A stretch of DNA of 64,000 nt from positions 186,001 to 250,000 of the forward strand of contig NZ_MIJB01000009.1 of the NCBI RefSeq assembly GCF_002174305.1. The letters run 5' to 3'. Below the pieces are notes generated by a model. It had not been told where the DNA came from. It did no database searches and saw nothing but the letters and a program-made list of their open reading frames with translations. Shown piece by piece: positions 1 through 7,934 of the stretch (its first letter is position 1; each line of letters begins with the position of its first letter). The stretch comes from Aeromicrobium sp. PE09-221. GTDB taxonomy: Bacteria > Actinomycetota > Actinomycetes > Propionibacteriales > Nocardioidaceae. A program made the translations under genes and the position numbers.

Positions 1-1278
1 TGCGAGCAGACCGCCGACGATGCCGCCGAGGAAGCCGGTGTCGGACTGGGTGGCCAGGTAGCCCATGACGAATCCGGGAGCGATACCCGGCCGGTCGGCC
101 ATCGCATAGGCGATATAGCCCGCCAGCGCCGGGACGAGGAACATCATCGCGTATCCGCCGACGACGGAGAACACGGCGCCCAGGTAGGTGAGCCAGCCGA
201 CCGAGACTGCGGCATTCTCCGCGGCGGGCGGGGGATTGAAGAGCGTGTACTCGCCGAGGATGCCCTCACCGTCGATGTCGTAGCCGCCCAACAGGAATCC
301 CAGCGCGATCAGGAGGCCGCCGGCGGCGACAAAGGGGATCATGTAGCTGACGCCGGTCAACAGCCACTGGCGTAGTCGCAGCCCGAAGGAGCCGCCATCG
401 GCGGTGGAGCCCGAGGATGAGGAGGAACCACCCGCCGCGACACGACGCGCGTTCGGGTCGGTGGAGGCCGCGAGGGCATCGCGGATCATGCCGGGTCCGT
501 CGTCGATGCCCCGCTTCACGCCGCTCTCGATCACGGGCTTGCCGGCGAACCGGCCCTTGTCCTTGACGCCGACATCCGTCGCGAAGATCACGGCACCGGC
601 ACGCTCGATGACGGCCGGGTCGAGGCGCTTGCCGCCGGAGGAGCCCTGGGGCTCGACGTGCAGCTCGACTCCGGCCTCGGCTGCGGCACGCTCGAGGGAC
701 TCGGCAGCCATATAGGTGTGGGCGATGCCGGTGGGGCACGCCGTCACCGCGACCAGCGAGACATCGCTCGCCTGGGGCTGCTGCTCGGTTTCCGTCGTCT
801 CCTCCGGCTTGGTGACTGCCGCCGGGGCGGCCGGAGCCACAGCCTCGTCGACGAGGGCGACGATCTCTTCGGGGGTGGTCGCCGCCCGCAGCGCCGCGGT
901 GAAGTCGGGGCGCACGAGCGCCCGGGCGAGGGCCGACAGCAGGGCGAGATGGTCGGCATCACCTTCGGCGGGGGCCGCGATGAGGAAGGCCAGATCCGCC
1001 GGCCCGTCGGGTGCGCCGAAGTCGGCTGGGGGTGAGAGCCGGACGAAGGCGAGCGAGGCCTTGGACACCGCGGCGGAACGGCAGTGCGGGATCGCGATCC
1101 CTCCGGGCAGGCCGGTCGCGGACTGACCCTCGCGGGTGAGGGCGTCGCGCGCGAGCCCCTCGGCCTCGGCGCGTCCGGCGTCCGCCACCCGCTGCGCGAG
1201 AGCGGGGATGACGGCACGGGCGTCCGCGCCGAGATCGACGTCGAGCCCGACCAGTTCGGGGACGATGAGATCGGTCAT
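1..1278 (-). CDS. fruA: PTS fructose transporter subunit IIABC (3' end outside window)
   Basis: This membrane phosphotransferase takes up fructose and phosphorylates it. Reading the minus strand from the ATG at 1278 gives 426 codons without a stop, and the gene runs off the left edge. Residues 1-140 are an EIIA(Fru) domain with the phospho-histidine in GIAIPHCR (His65). An Ala/Pro-rich linker follows. An EIIB domain begins near residue 175 with VAVTACPTGIAHTYMAAE, whose Cys near 181 is the phosphocysteine. After about residue 290 come hydrophobic EIIC segments (LTGVSYMIPFVAAGGLLIALG and following). The A-B-C order in one chain is common in actinobacteria. A tandem direct repeat lies about 40 bp upstream and could bind a DeoR-type fructose regulator. 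Function is confident; the C-terminus is not visible. Confidence 0.93.
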   Translation of the reverse strand, partial: MTDLIVPELVGLDVDLGADARAVIPALAQRVADAGRAEAEGLARDALTREGQSATGLPGGIAIPHCRSAAVSKASLAFVRLSPPADFGAPDGPADLAFLIAAPAEGDADHLALLSALARALVRPDFTAALRAATTPEEIVALVDEAVAPAAPAAVTKPEETTETEQQPQASDVSLVAVTACPTGIAHTYMAAESLERAAAEAGVELHVEPQGSSGGKRLDPAVIERAGAVIFATDVGVKDKGRFAGKPVIESGVKRGIDDGPGMIRDALAASTDPNARRVAAGGSSSSSGSTADGGSFGLRLRQWLLTGVSYMIPFVAAGGLLIALGFLLGGYDIDGEGILGEYTLFNPPPAAENAAVSVGWLTYLGAVFSVVGGYAMMFLVPALAGYIAYAMADRPGIAPGFVMGYLATQSDTGFLGGIVGGLLA

Positions 1279-1317
1279 GGTCTTCTTCTCTCTGCCGCAC
1301 GTGTGGATATGCGTGCA

Positions 1318-1337
1318 TTTATGTGACTTTATGTGAT
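1318..1337 (-). promoter_or_regulatory. Tandem direct repeat upstream of fruA, candidate operator
   Basis: The 10-bp unit TTTATGTGAC is followed directly by TTTATGTGAT (on the fruA strand, two copies of TCACATAAA). It is AT-rich in a GC-rich setting and sits 40-60 bp upstream of the fruA ATG. DeoR-family sugar regulators often bind repeats phased by about one helical turn. The binding protein is not in the window, so the role is inferred. Confidence 0.45.
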
Positions 1338-1444
1338 TTTGCGACGTGGGTCACGTGCCTGTCAACCCTGGGTGCCTCGATCATGCGACGATGCCTTCGG
1401 TACTGCACGAGATGGCGCGGTGGCGTCGTGAGGGAGGTAGTGAC

Positions 1445-2224
1445 GTGGCACAGTTCGCACGGCTCGATGTGGCAGAGGGTATCGGTACCCTGCGCCTGGA
1501 CCGGCCCAAGATGAATGCCCTGGACGCCCAGATGCAACGCGAGATCCTCGCGGCCGCGCGCGAGGCCGATGAGCGCGATGACGTCGCGGCCGTGGTCCTC
1601 TACGGCGGGGAACGTGTCTTCGCCGCCGGCGCGGACATCAAGGAGATGGCCTCGATGGATTACGCCGCCATGCTGTCCCACGGCCAGCTCCTGCAGGAGT
1701 TCACCCGGGCCGTCGCCGCGATCGGCAAGCCGACTGTCGCCGCGATCACCGGCTTCGCCCTCGGTGGCGGATGCGAGGTCGCCCTCGCCGCCGATGTCAG
1801 GTTCTGTGCCGAGAATGCCAAGCTCGGCCAGCCCGAGATCCTGTTGGGCATCATCCCCGGAGCCGGTGGCACGCAGCGGCTCGCGCGGCTCGTCGGACCG
1901 GCCACCGCCAAAGAACTGATCTATTCCGGCCGTTTCGTCGACGCCGATGAGGCACTGCGGATCGGTCTGGTCGACGCCGTCCACCCGGCCGATGCTGTCT
2001 ACGACGCCGCCCTCGCCTGGGCTCGCCAGTTCGTGGGTGGTCCCGCGCTGGCACTCCGGGTCGCCAAGGACGTCATCGACCGTGGCCTCGAGGTGGACCT
2101 GCAGACGGGGCTGGAGATCGAGCGCGCCGGATTCACCGGGCTGTTCGCGACGGACGACCAGAAGACCGGCATGGCCTCGTTCATCGACAAGGGGCCCGGT
2201 CAGGCGTCCTTCTCCGGGCGGTGA
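1445..2224 (+). CDS. Enoyl-CoA hydratase/isomerase family protein
   Basis: A crotonase-family enzyme that probably hydrates 2-enoyl-CoA in fatty-acid or branched-chain oxidation. I chose the GTG at 1445 (259 residues) because GAGGGAGG lies 7-8 nt upstream; an earlier in-frame GTG at 1346 would add 33 unrelated residues. AAGADIKEM (residues 61-68) is the first oxyanion-hole loop. GFALGGGCEVALAAD and GQPEILLGIIPGAGGTQRL carry the two glutamates (E111, E131) that match the hydratase catalytic pair. The length is normal for a monofunctional enzyme. The next gene overlaps its stop, and etfB-etfA lie just downstream, which fits beta-oxidation. The exact substrate cannot be told. Confidence 0.9.
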   Translation: MAQFARLDVAEGIGTLRLDRPKMNALDAQMQREILAAAREADERDDVAAVVLYGGERVFAAGADIKEMASMDYAAMLSHGQLLQEFTRAVAAIGKPTVAAITGFALGGGCEVALAADVRFCAENAKLGQPEILLGIIPGAGGTQRLARLVGPATAKELIYSGRFVDADEALRIGLVDAVHPADAVYDAALAWARQFVGGPALALRVAKDVIDRGLEVDLQTGLEIERAGFTGLFATDDQKTGMASFIDKGPGQASFSGR

Positions 2225-2226
2225 CG

Positions 2227-3156
2227 ATGGCCGGCGACGACAAGGAGCGTGCGCGTCAGCTGCGTGCCGAGGCGCGGCGCCGCCGCCGGGACGAGGCGTT
2301 GCGCCGGTACCGGGAGCGCACCGTGTCGAGCGATCCCTCGCCCGAGGCCGCGGCACGGCGTCGTCCTGCTGCTGTCGAGGCGGATGGGGCCGCGGAGCAC
2401 TCCGTCAGCCCGGACGGGGCCGACGGCTCGTCGGCTTCGACCGGGCTGCGTCGCCGCGAACAGGAGGAGCCCGCGCGGGCCGAGTCGCAGCGCAAGGCCG
2501 TGGAGCGTGAATCGGCCGAGTGTCAGGGGCGTGAGACCGCAGAGCGTGAGGCGGCCGAGCGGGAGGCACGTGCGGCCACGAAGCGTGAGGAGCGGGCACG
2601 TCGCCCGCCGCTGACCGCCGCGGAGATCGCCGGCTCGGGCGCCGCGGCCGATACCGAGGGGTCCTCGACTGATCACGCGGAACCCGAGCCGGAGCCCGCG
2701 ATGGATGAGGCGCTGACGGAGGAGGAGCCCCCGACGGATGACGTGGGGGAGCCGACGGCCAGCATGACCGAAGGACTGCCCTCGGCTCCGCGCGATATCG
2801 TGGCGCGTGACGTCGCCGCGGATGGGACCGTCGATGTGCCTGCCCCGACCAGTCCCCGGCGCTCCATGGGGGTTCGCGGATTCCGTGCGCTCGGAACCCT
2901 CGCCGTCGCGCTCGGAAGCATCGCATCGCTCCTGCTGGCCCTCGGGGCGCTGACGCTTGCCCTCGGCGAGCGCCCGGCCGCCCTCTTCGACGCCCTCGAG
3001 CCCATCTGCCGGACACTGGCCTTCGGCACCGGCGACGACGCCGCGGCCGTCGATCTCCTGGTCACCTGGATCATCGCGGGCCTGGCGTACCTCGTGATCG
3101 GCTTCGCCGTGCAGTCCTTCTCCCGGCGCGTCACCCGACGCCGATCGAGAGGGTGA
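2227..3156 (+). CDS. Charged, low-complexity membrane protein of unknown function
   Basis: I do not recognise this protein. The ATG at 2227 gives 309 residues; a GTG at 2221 overlapping the upstream stop (GTGA) is an alternative that adds two. Residues 1-110 are very rich in Arg, Glu and Ala with runs such as TAEREAAEREARAA, suggesting a coiled coil or disordered tail. Residues about 130-180 are acidic. Two hydrophobic segments follow near residues 221-246 and 281-300, and the protein ends in a basic tail (RRVTRRRSRG). It is probably tail-anchored, with a large cytoplasmic domain. It is translationally linked to the enoyl-CoA hydratase, but nothing in it suggests an enzyme. Confidence 0.75.
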   Translation: MAGDDKERARQLRAEARRRRRDEALRRYRERTVSSDPSPEAAARRRPAAVEADGAAEHSVSPDGADGSSASTGLRRREQEEPARAESQRKAVERESAECQGRETAEREAAEREARAATKREERARRPPLTAAEIAGSGAAADTEGSSTDHAEPEPEPAMDEALTEEEPPTDDVGEPTASMTEGLPSAPRDIVARDVAADGTVDVPAPTSPRRSMGVRGFRALGTLAVALGSIASLLLALGALTLALGERPAALFDALEPICRTLAFGTGDDAAAVDLLVTWIIAGLAYLVIGFAVQSFSRRVTRRRSRG

Positions 3157-3231
3157 CCCATGCCACTGCCGAGCGGCTCGCCGTGGAGTTAACTTGCGGG
3201 TAACATCGCGGAAGCAAGGGTCGCCTCACCG

Positions 3232-3246
3232 TGTGAATATTTCACA
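3232..3246. promoter_or_regulatory. Inverted repeat TGTGAA-TAT-TTCACA upstream of etfB
   Basis: TGTGAATATTTCACA is a perfect inverted repeat with 6-bp arms and a 3-bp centre, about 85 bp before the etfB start. It resembles Crp/GlxR sites (TGTGA-N6-TCACA) and Rex sites (TTGTGAA-N4-TTCACAA), but its centre is one base shorter than either. It may be an operator for control of etfBA by cAMP or redox state; the regulator is unknown. Confidence 0.45.
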
Positions 3247-3329
3247 AGGCTAAGGTGATACCCGAATCAGTCGTCAGACTGCCGTGGGCCCGCCCCGGGT
3301 CCGCGCCCCGATTTCACAGGAGGGTCCTT

Positions 3330-4112
3330 GTGACCAAGATCGTTGTCGCTGTGAAGTACGTGCCGGACGCGACCGCCGACCGCACGTTCGACGAAGCCGA
3401 TAACACCGTTGATCGTGAGAACGTCGACGGTCTGCTGTCCGAGCTCGACGAGTACGCCGTGGAACAGGCCTTGCAGATCGTCGAGGCCGGCGACGGCGAG
3501 GTGACGGTGCTGACCGTCGGCCCCGCCGATGCCTCCGATGCGGTGCGCAAGGCGCTGCAGATGGGCGCCGACGCCGGTGTCCACGTCGAGGACGACGCGA
3601 TCGCCGGCTCCGATGCCTTCGCGACCTCGCTGGTGCTCGCCAAGGCGATTGAGAAGCTCGAGTACGACATGGTGTTCTTCGGCATGGCCTCGACCGATGG
3701 CGGTCTCGGCGTGGTGCCCACGCTGGTCGCCGAGCGACTCGGACTCCCGGCAGTCACCTATGCCTCCGAGGTCACGGTCGATGGCGACACCGTCACCATC
3801 CGTCGTGACGGCGATGCCGCCACACAGGAGATCCAAGCCTCGGGCAAGCTCGTCGTCAGCGTCACAGACCAGACCGGTGAGGCCCGCTACCCGTCCTTCA
3901 AGGGCATCATGGCGGCCAAGAAGAAGCCCGTCGAGGAGTGGACCCTGGCCGATATCGGCGTCGACGCCGGCGAGGTCGGGCTGGACAACGCCTGGACCAA
4001 GGTCGAGTCGTTCACGCCGCGTCCGCCGCGCACGGCCGGCGAGATCGTCACCGACGAGGGAGACGGCGGCACCAAGCTCGTCGAGTTCCTCGCCTCCAAG
4101 AAGTTCGTGTGA
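3330..4112 (+). CDS. etfB: Electron transfer flavoprotein beta subunit
   Basis: The small subunit of the soluble ETF heterodimer, which accepts electrons from acyl-CoA dehydrogenases and passes them to the quinone pool. The GTG at 3330 is chosen because ACAGGAGGG precedes it by 5-6 nt and the product then begins with the canonical TKIVVAVKYVPD; a GTG at 3255 only extends it with unrelated residues. The 260-residue product has the usual ETF-beta blocks: ENVDGLLSELDEYAVEQAL, the AMP-binding region AIEKLEYDMVFFGMASTDGGLGVVPTLVAERLGLP, and FKGIMAAKKKPVEEW. etfA follows after 15 bp. The 173-bp upstream region holds a Crp/Rex-like palindrome. Confidence 0.96.
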   Translation: MTKIVVAVKYVPDATADRTFDEADNTVDRENVDGLLSELDEYAVEQALQIVEAGDGEVTVLTVGPADASDAVRKALQMGADAGVHVEDDAIAGSDAFATSLVLAKAIEKLEYDMVFFGMASTDGGLGVVPTLVAERLGLPAVTYASEVTVDGDTVTIRRDGDAATQEIQASGKLVVSVTDQTGEARYPSFKGIMAAKKKPVEEWTLADIGVDAGEVGLDNAWTKVESFTPRPPRTAGEIVTDEGDGGTKLVEFLASKKFV

Positions 4113-4127
4113 GTAGGAGCCTGAATC

Positions 4128-5075
4128 ATGAGTGAAGTTCTCGTTCTGATCGATGCCCCCGAGGGCAAGGTCGCGAAGCCCTCGCTGGAGCTCCTGACCA
4201 TCGCACGCCGGATTGGCGAGCCCTCGGCCGTCGTCTTCGGCTCCGCCGACAACGGCGTGCTCGCCGAGTACGGCGCGGAGAAGATCTACACACTTGACGA
4301 TGCCGCCTACGACGAGTTCCTCGTCGTGCCCAAGGCCGACGCCCTGACGCAGCTGGCCAAGGACACGTCGCCGGCCGCGATCCTCGTGACCTCCTCGACG
4401 GAGGGCAAGGAGATCGCCGCCCGCGTGGCGTTGCGCACCGAGTCGGGTCTGATCATCGACGCGGTCGACGTGAGCGTCGACGGTGGCCAGGTGACCACCA
4501 CTCAGGCGGCCTTCGCCGGCAACTTCACGGTGGCCGCTCAGGTCACCAAGGGTGTCCCGGTCATCGCCGTCAAGCCAAACTCGACGGCGCCGGAGCAGGC
4601 CAGCGGGGCCGGAACGGTCGAGGCCGTCGCGGTCGAGATCGCCGAGTCCTCCAAGACGGCCAAGATCACCTCCAGCAAGCCCAAGGAGTCCACCGGACGC
4701 CCTGAGCTCACCGAGGCGGCCATCGTGGTCTCGGGCGGACGTGGCACCGGCGGCGACTTCTCGCAGGTCGAGGCCTTGGCCGATGCCCTGGGCGCGGCCG
4801 TGGGAGCCTCGCGCGCGGCGGTCGACTCCGGCTGGTACCCGCACTCCTTCCAGGTGGGACAGACCGGCAAGACCGTCTCGCCGCAGCTGTACGTGGCGAA
4901 CGGCATCTCCGGCGCCATCCAGCACCGGGCCGGCATGCAGACGTCCAAGACGATCGTCGCGGTCAACAAGGACGACGAGGCGCCGATCTTCGAGCTCGTC
5001 GATTTCGGTGTCGTGGGCGACCTCAAGGAGGTCCTCCCGCAGGCCACCGAGGAGATCACCAAGCGCAAGGGCTGA
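4128..5075 (+). CDS. etfA: Electron transfer flavoprotein alpha subunit
   Basis: The large, FAD-binding subunit of ETF, 315 residues and normal in length. The ATG at 4128 has a GTAGGAG ribosome site about 9 nt upstream. The N-terminal domain (residues 1 to about 185) is an adenine-nucleotide hydrolase-like fold beginning SEVLVLIDAPEGKV. The C-terminal FAD domain carries SGGRGTGGDFSQVEALAD, the VGQTGKTVSPQLY loop and NGISGAIQHRAGM, which are ETF-alpha signatures. It is cotranscribed with etfB and ends at a strong hairpin. The nearby crotonase suggests a fatty-acid oxidation role. Confidence 0.96.
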   Translation: MSEVLVLIDAPEGKVAKPSLELLTIARRIGEPSAVVFGSADNGVLAEYGAEKIYTLDDAAYDEFLVVPKADALTQLAKDTSPAAILVTSSTEGKEIAARVALRTESGLIIDAVDVSVDGGQVTTTQAAFAGNFTVAAQVTKGVPVIAVKPNSTAPEQASGAGTVEAVAVEIAESSKTAKITSSKPKESTGRPELTEAAIVVSGGRGTGGDFSQVEALADALGAAVGASRAAVDSGWYPHSFQVGQTGKTVSPQLYVANGISGAIQHRAGMQTSKTIVAVNKDDEAPIFELVDFGVVGDLKEVLPQATEEITKRKG

Positions 5076-5091
5076 TCGGCTCAGCTCCTCC

Positions 5092-5125
5092 CGAAGACCC
5101 CCGGCCTTACCACCGGGGGTCTTCG
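5092..5125 (+). terminator. Hairpin terminator after etfA
   Basis: A perfect 13-bp stem (CGAAGACCCCCGG, 5092-5104, with CCGGGGGTCTTCG, 5113-5125) closes an 8-nt loop 17 bp after the etfA stop. There is no U-tract, as is usual for actinobacterial terminators. The following 150 bp up to the binding-protein gene hold no gene and presumably its promoter. Confidence 0.85.
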
Positions 5126-5278
5126 TCGCGCTACCACCTGTGCGGATGGTTCGTGATGGTTCATCGGTTCGGTGACACTTTGGTTAAGGTGGCATTCGGT
5201 CTCTGTTCTCATCGCGGGTCCAGGTGATAGCAATGAGGATGCGCCTGATCTGGCGTACCCATGTACAGGAGGAATTCC

Positions 5279-6889
5279 ATGCGACTCACTCGGCGGACAC
5301 GCCTGGCGGGCATCGCGCTGGTCGCCGTCGGCAGCCTGACCCTGGCTGCCTGCGGCGGTGATGGCGGTGAAGACAGCTCCGACAACGTCATCACGTCGTT
5401 CAGCACCGAGCCCCAGAACCCGCTCGTTCCGAGCAACACGAACGAAGTCGGCGGCGGCAACATCATCGACCTGGTCTTCGCCGGTCTCGTGTCCTACACC
5501 CCCGAGGGCGACACCGAGATGGAGGTCGCGGAGTCGATCGAGTCCGATGACAACCGGACATGGACCATCACGCTCAAGGACGGGTGGACCTTCTCCGATG
5601 GCTCGCCGGTGACCGCGCAGTCCTTCGTCGATGCATGGAACTACGGCGCCGATCCGGACAACGCCCAGCTCGGCGCGTACTTCTACAAGCCCTTCGAGGG
5701 CACCGATGACGACGGTAACTCCACCGGCGGAGACACCATCTCCGGACTCGAGGTCACCGACGAGCTCTCCTTCACCGCGACGCTCAAGGAGCCCGAGGCG
5801 GAATTCCCCAAGCGTCTCGGCTACTCGGCCTACTACCCGCTCCCGGAGTCGGCCTTCGAGGACATGGAGGCCTTCGGCGAGAGCCCGATCGGCAATGGCC
5901 CCTACACGCTCGAGAGCTGGGACCACGATGTCGAGGCCGCGCTCGTGCCCAATGGCGACTACGACGGCAACCGCGCACCACAGAACGAGGGTGTGACCTT
6001 CAAGTTCTACACCGACCCCGATGCCGCGTACACCGATGTCCAGTCCGGCAACCTCGATGTCCTCGACCGCGTTCCGCCGAGCGCGCTGTCGAGCTACGAG
6101 GAGGACGACCAGGTGCAGCCCGTCACCGAGCCCGGGTCGGTGTTCATGAGCTTCACGATCCCGTCCTCGCTCGCCCACTTCGGTGAGGACGAGGAGGGCA
6201 AGCTGCGTCGCCAGGCGTTGTCGTTGGCCATCGACCGTGAGCAGATCGCTGAGAAGATCTTCAACGGCGCCAACACCGCAGCCACCGACTTCAGCTCCCC
6301 GCTGATGCCGGGCTACACCGAGGACATCCCGGGCAGCGAAGTGCTCGAGTTCGATGTGGAACAGGCCAAGGATCTGTGGGCCCAGGCCGACGCGATCGCT
6401 CCCTTCGAGGGCACCTTCGAGCTCTCGTACAACAGCGACGGCCCGGGCAACAAGGAATGGGTCGAGGCCGCGGTCAACCAGATCCGCACCAACCTGGAGA
6501 TCGAGGCCGAGCCCAAGGCCTTCGCGACTTTCGGCGAGTTCCGTGAGCTGGTCACCAACCGCAGCATCGGCACGGCCTTCCGCACCAGCTGGCAGCCCGA
6601 CTACCCGTCGGTCTACAACTACCTCGCGCCGCTGTACGGCACGGGAGCCGGCTCGAACGACGGCGATTACAGCAATGCCGAGTTCGACGATCTCCTCGGC
6701 CAGGCGGCCGCCGCGGAGTCCGAGGACGAGCGTGCGCAGTTCCTGGCGCAGGCCCAGGAGATCCTCTTCCAGGATCTCCCGGCGATCCCGCTGTGGAACC
6801 AGAACATCTCGGCTGTCGGCGCCCAGGGCGTCAACAACCTGGAGTTCAACTGGCAGAACGTCCCGGTGTACCACAACATCACCAAGTGA
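5279..6889 (+). CDS. Peptide/oligopeptide ABC transporter substrate-binding lipoprotein
   Basis: A lipid-anchored extracellular protein of the OppA/DppA family (SBP class C), which captures peptides for the permease and ATPase genes that follow. The ATG at 5279 (536 residues) is preceded by AGGAGGAATTCC; an ATG at 5261 overlaps that ribosome site and is less likely. A type II signal peptide ends in the lipobox LAAC with the lipidated Cys25. FVDAWNYGADPDNAQ, FKFYTDPDAAYTDVQSGNLDVLDRVP and LSLAIDREQIAEKIFNG are typical of the family. The C-terminal part contains PDYPSVYNYLAPLY. A hairpin after the gene probably limits read-through, giving excess binding protein. The ligand (peptide, nickel or other) cannot be fixed from sequence. 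Confidence 0.92.
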   Translation: MRLTRRTRLAGIALVAVGSLTLAACGGDGGEDSSDNVITSFSTEPQNPLVPSNTNEVGGGNIIDLVFAGLVSYTPEGDTEMEVAESIESDDNRTWTITLKDGWTFSDGSPVTAQSFVDAWNYGADPDNAQLGAYFYKPFEGTDDDGNSTGGDTISGLEVTDELSFTATLKEPEAEFPKRLGYSAYYPLPESAFEDMEAFGESPIGNGPYTLESWDHDVEAALVPNGDYDGNRAPQNEGVTFKFYTDPDAAYTDVQSGNLDVLDRVPPSALSSYEEDDQVQPVTEPGSVFMSFTIPSSLAHFGEDEEGKLRRQALSLAIDREQIAEKIFNGANTAATDFSSPLMPGYTEDIPGSEVLEFDVEQAKDLWAQADAIAPFEGTFELSYNSDGPGNKEWVEAAVNQIRTNLEIEAEPKAFATFGEFRELVTNRSIGTAFRTSWQPDYPSVYNYLAPLYGTGAGSNDGDYSNAEFDDLLGQAAAAESEDERAQFLAQAQEILFQDLPAIPLWNQNISAVGAQGVNNLEFNWQNVPVYHNITK

Positions 6890-6895
6890 CAGGGC

Positions 6896-6931
6896 CCGAT
6901 GGGGCGGCGCCGACAGGCGCCGCCCCATCGG
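6896..6931 (+). terminator. Strong hairpin between binding-protein and permease genes
   Basis: A 16-bp perfect stem (6896-6911 with 6916-6931, core GGGGCGGCGCC) closes the tetraloop GACA, starting 6 bp after the stop codon. It lies inside the transporter operon, so it is likely a partial terminator or an mRNA 3'-end stabiliser that keeps the binding protein in excess over the membrane subunits. Confidence 0.85.
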
Positions 6932-7007
6932 TCTGTACTCACCCTCCCGTACGGTGCGATCCGCTGTAGGGGAGTAGATTGATCCCTCGATCAGGAGGTC
7001 CGTGCCG

Positions 7008-7934
7008 ATGTGGTGGTATGTCGGAAAACGCCTACTCCAGGCGATCCCCGTGGTGCTCGGTGCCACATTGCTCATCTATGCGATGGTCTTCTTGCAACCC
7101 GGTGATCCGATCACCGCGTTGTTCGGCGAGAAGCCGGTCTCCGAGGCGGCCCGGGCCAATCTCGAGGCCCAGTACAACCTCGACAAGCCCTTCATCGTGC
7201 AATGGTTGCTGTTCCTCGGCGGCGCCCTCACCGGGGACCTGGGCGTCTCCTACTCCGGGCAGCCGGTCGCCGACCTGATCGGCAGGACCTTCCCGGTCAC
7301 GGTCAAGCTCGCCGTCATGGCTCTCATCATCGAGGCCGTGCTGGGCATCATCGCCGGTTTCTGGGCCGGCCTGCGCCGGGGCAAGATCTTCGACTCGACG
7401 ATGTTGGTGGTCTCGCTGCTGGTCATCGCCGTCCCGATCTTCGTCCTCGGCTTCATGCTGCAGCTGGTGTTCGGCGTCAAACTCCATTGGGCACCCGCCA
7501 CCGTCGGCGGCGACGCCTCCATCGGGAAGCTGATCCTTCCGGCGGTCGTCCTCGGCCTGGTCTCCTTCGCCTATGTCCTGCGGCTCACCCGCACCTCGGT
7601 GATCGAGAACCTCAGTGCCGATCATGTCCGCACCGCACGAGCCAAGGGACTTCCCGAAGGCGCCGTCAACCGCAAGCACGTGCTGCGCAACTCGCTCATC
7701 CCCGTCGTGACCTTCCTCGGTGCCGATCTCGGCACCCTGATGGCTGGGGCTATCGTCACCGAGGGCATCTTCAACGTCCCGGGCATCGGCAACCTGGCCT
7801 ATCAAGCCGTCCAACGCGGAGAGAGCCCCACCGTCGTGTCGGTGGTGACGGTGATGGTGCTCGTCTACGTGCTGATGAGCCTGCTGGTCGACCTGCTGTA
7901 CGCCGCACTCGATCCGAGGATCCGCTATGCCTGA
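7008..7934 (+). CDS. Peptide ABC transporter permease, DppB/OppB type
   Basis: An inner-membrane permease subunit forming half of the peptide channel. I take the ATG at 7008 because AGGAGG lies 9 nt upstream; the in-frame GTG at 7002 would leave only 3 nt. The 308-residue product has about six membrane segments, the usual N-terminal helix (RLLQAIPVVLGATLLIYAMVF), then QPGDPITALFGEKPVSEAARANLEAQYNLDKPF. The EAA loop that docks on the ATPase is RTARAKGLPEGAVNRKHVLRNSLIPV, near residues 207-232. Its last 8 bases overlap the dppC-like gene. Confidence 0.94.
   Translation: MWWYVGKRLLQAIPVVLGATLLIYAMVFLQPGDPITALFGEKPVSEAARANLEAQYNLDKPFIVQWLLFLGGALTGDLGVSYSGQPVADLIGRTFPVTVKLAVMALIIEAVLGIIAGFWAGLRRGKIFDSTMLVVSLLVIAVPIFVLGFMLQLVFGVKLHWAPATVGGDASIGKLILPAVVLGLVSFAYVLRLTRTSVIENLSADHVRTARAKGLPEGAVNRKHVLRNSLIPVVTFLGADLGTLMAGAIVTEGIFNVPGIGNLAYQAVQRGESPTVVSVVTVMVLVYVLMSLLVDLLYAALDPRIRYA

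Noticed and set aside
1346..1444. N-terminal extension of the enoyl-CoA hydratase from the GTG at 1346
   Set aside because: No ribosome site precedes it and the 33 extra residues do not fit the family; the GTG at 1445 has a good one.
3267..4925. Long minus-strand ORF (552 codons) opposite etfB-etfA
   Set aside because: It mirrors two clear genes in the antisense frame; its low-complexity Gly/Arg/Asp composition is typical of a shadow in high-GC DNA.
5081..7075. Minus-strand ORF (664 codons) opposite the binding-protein gene
   Set aside because: It is antisense to a clear lipoprotein gene and has no recognisable motif or ribosome site.
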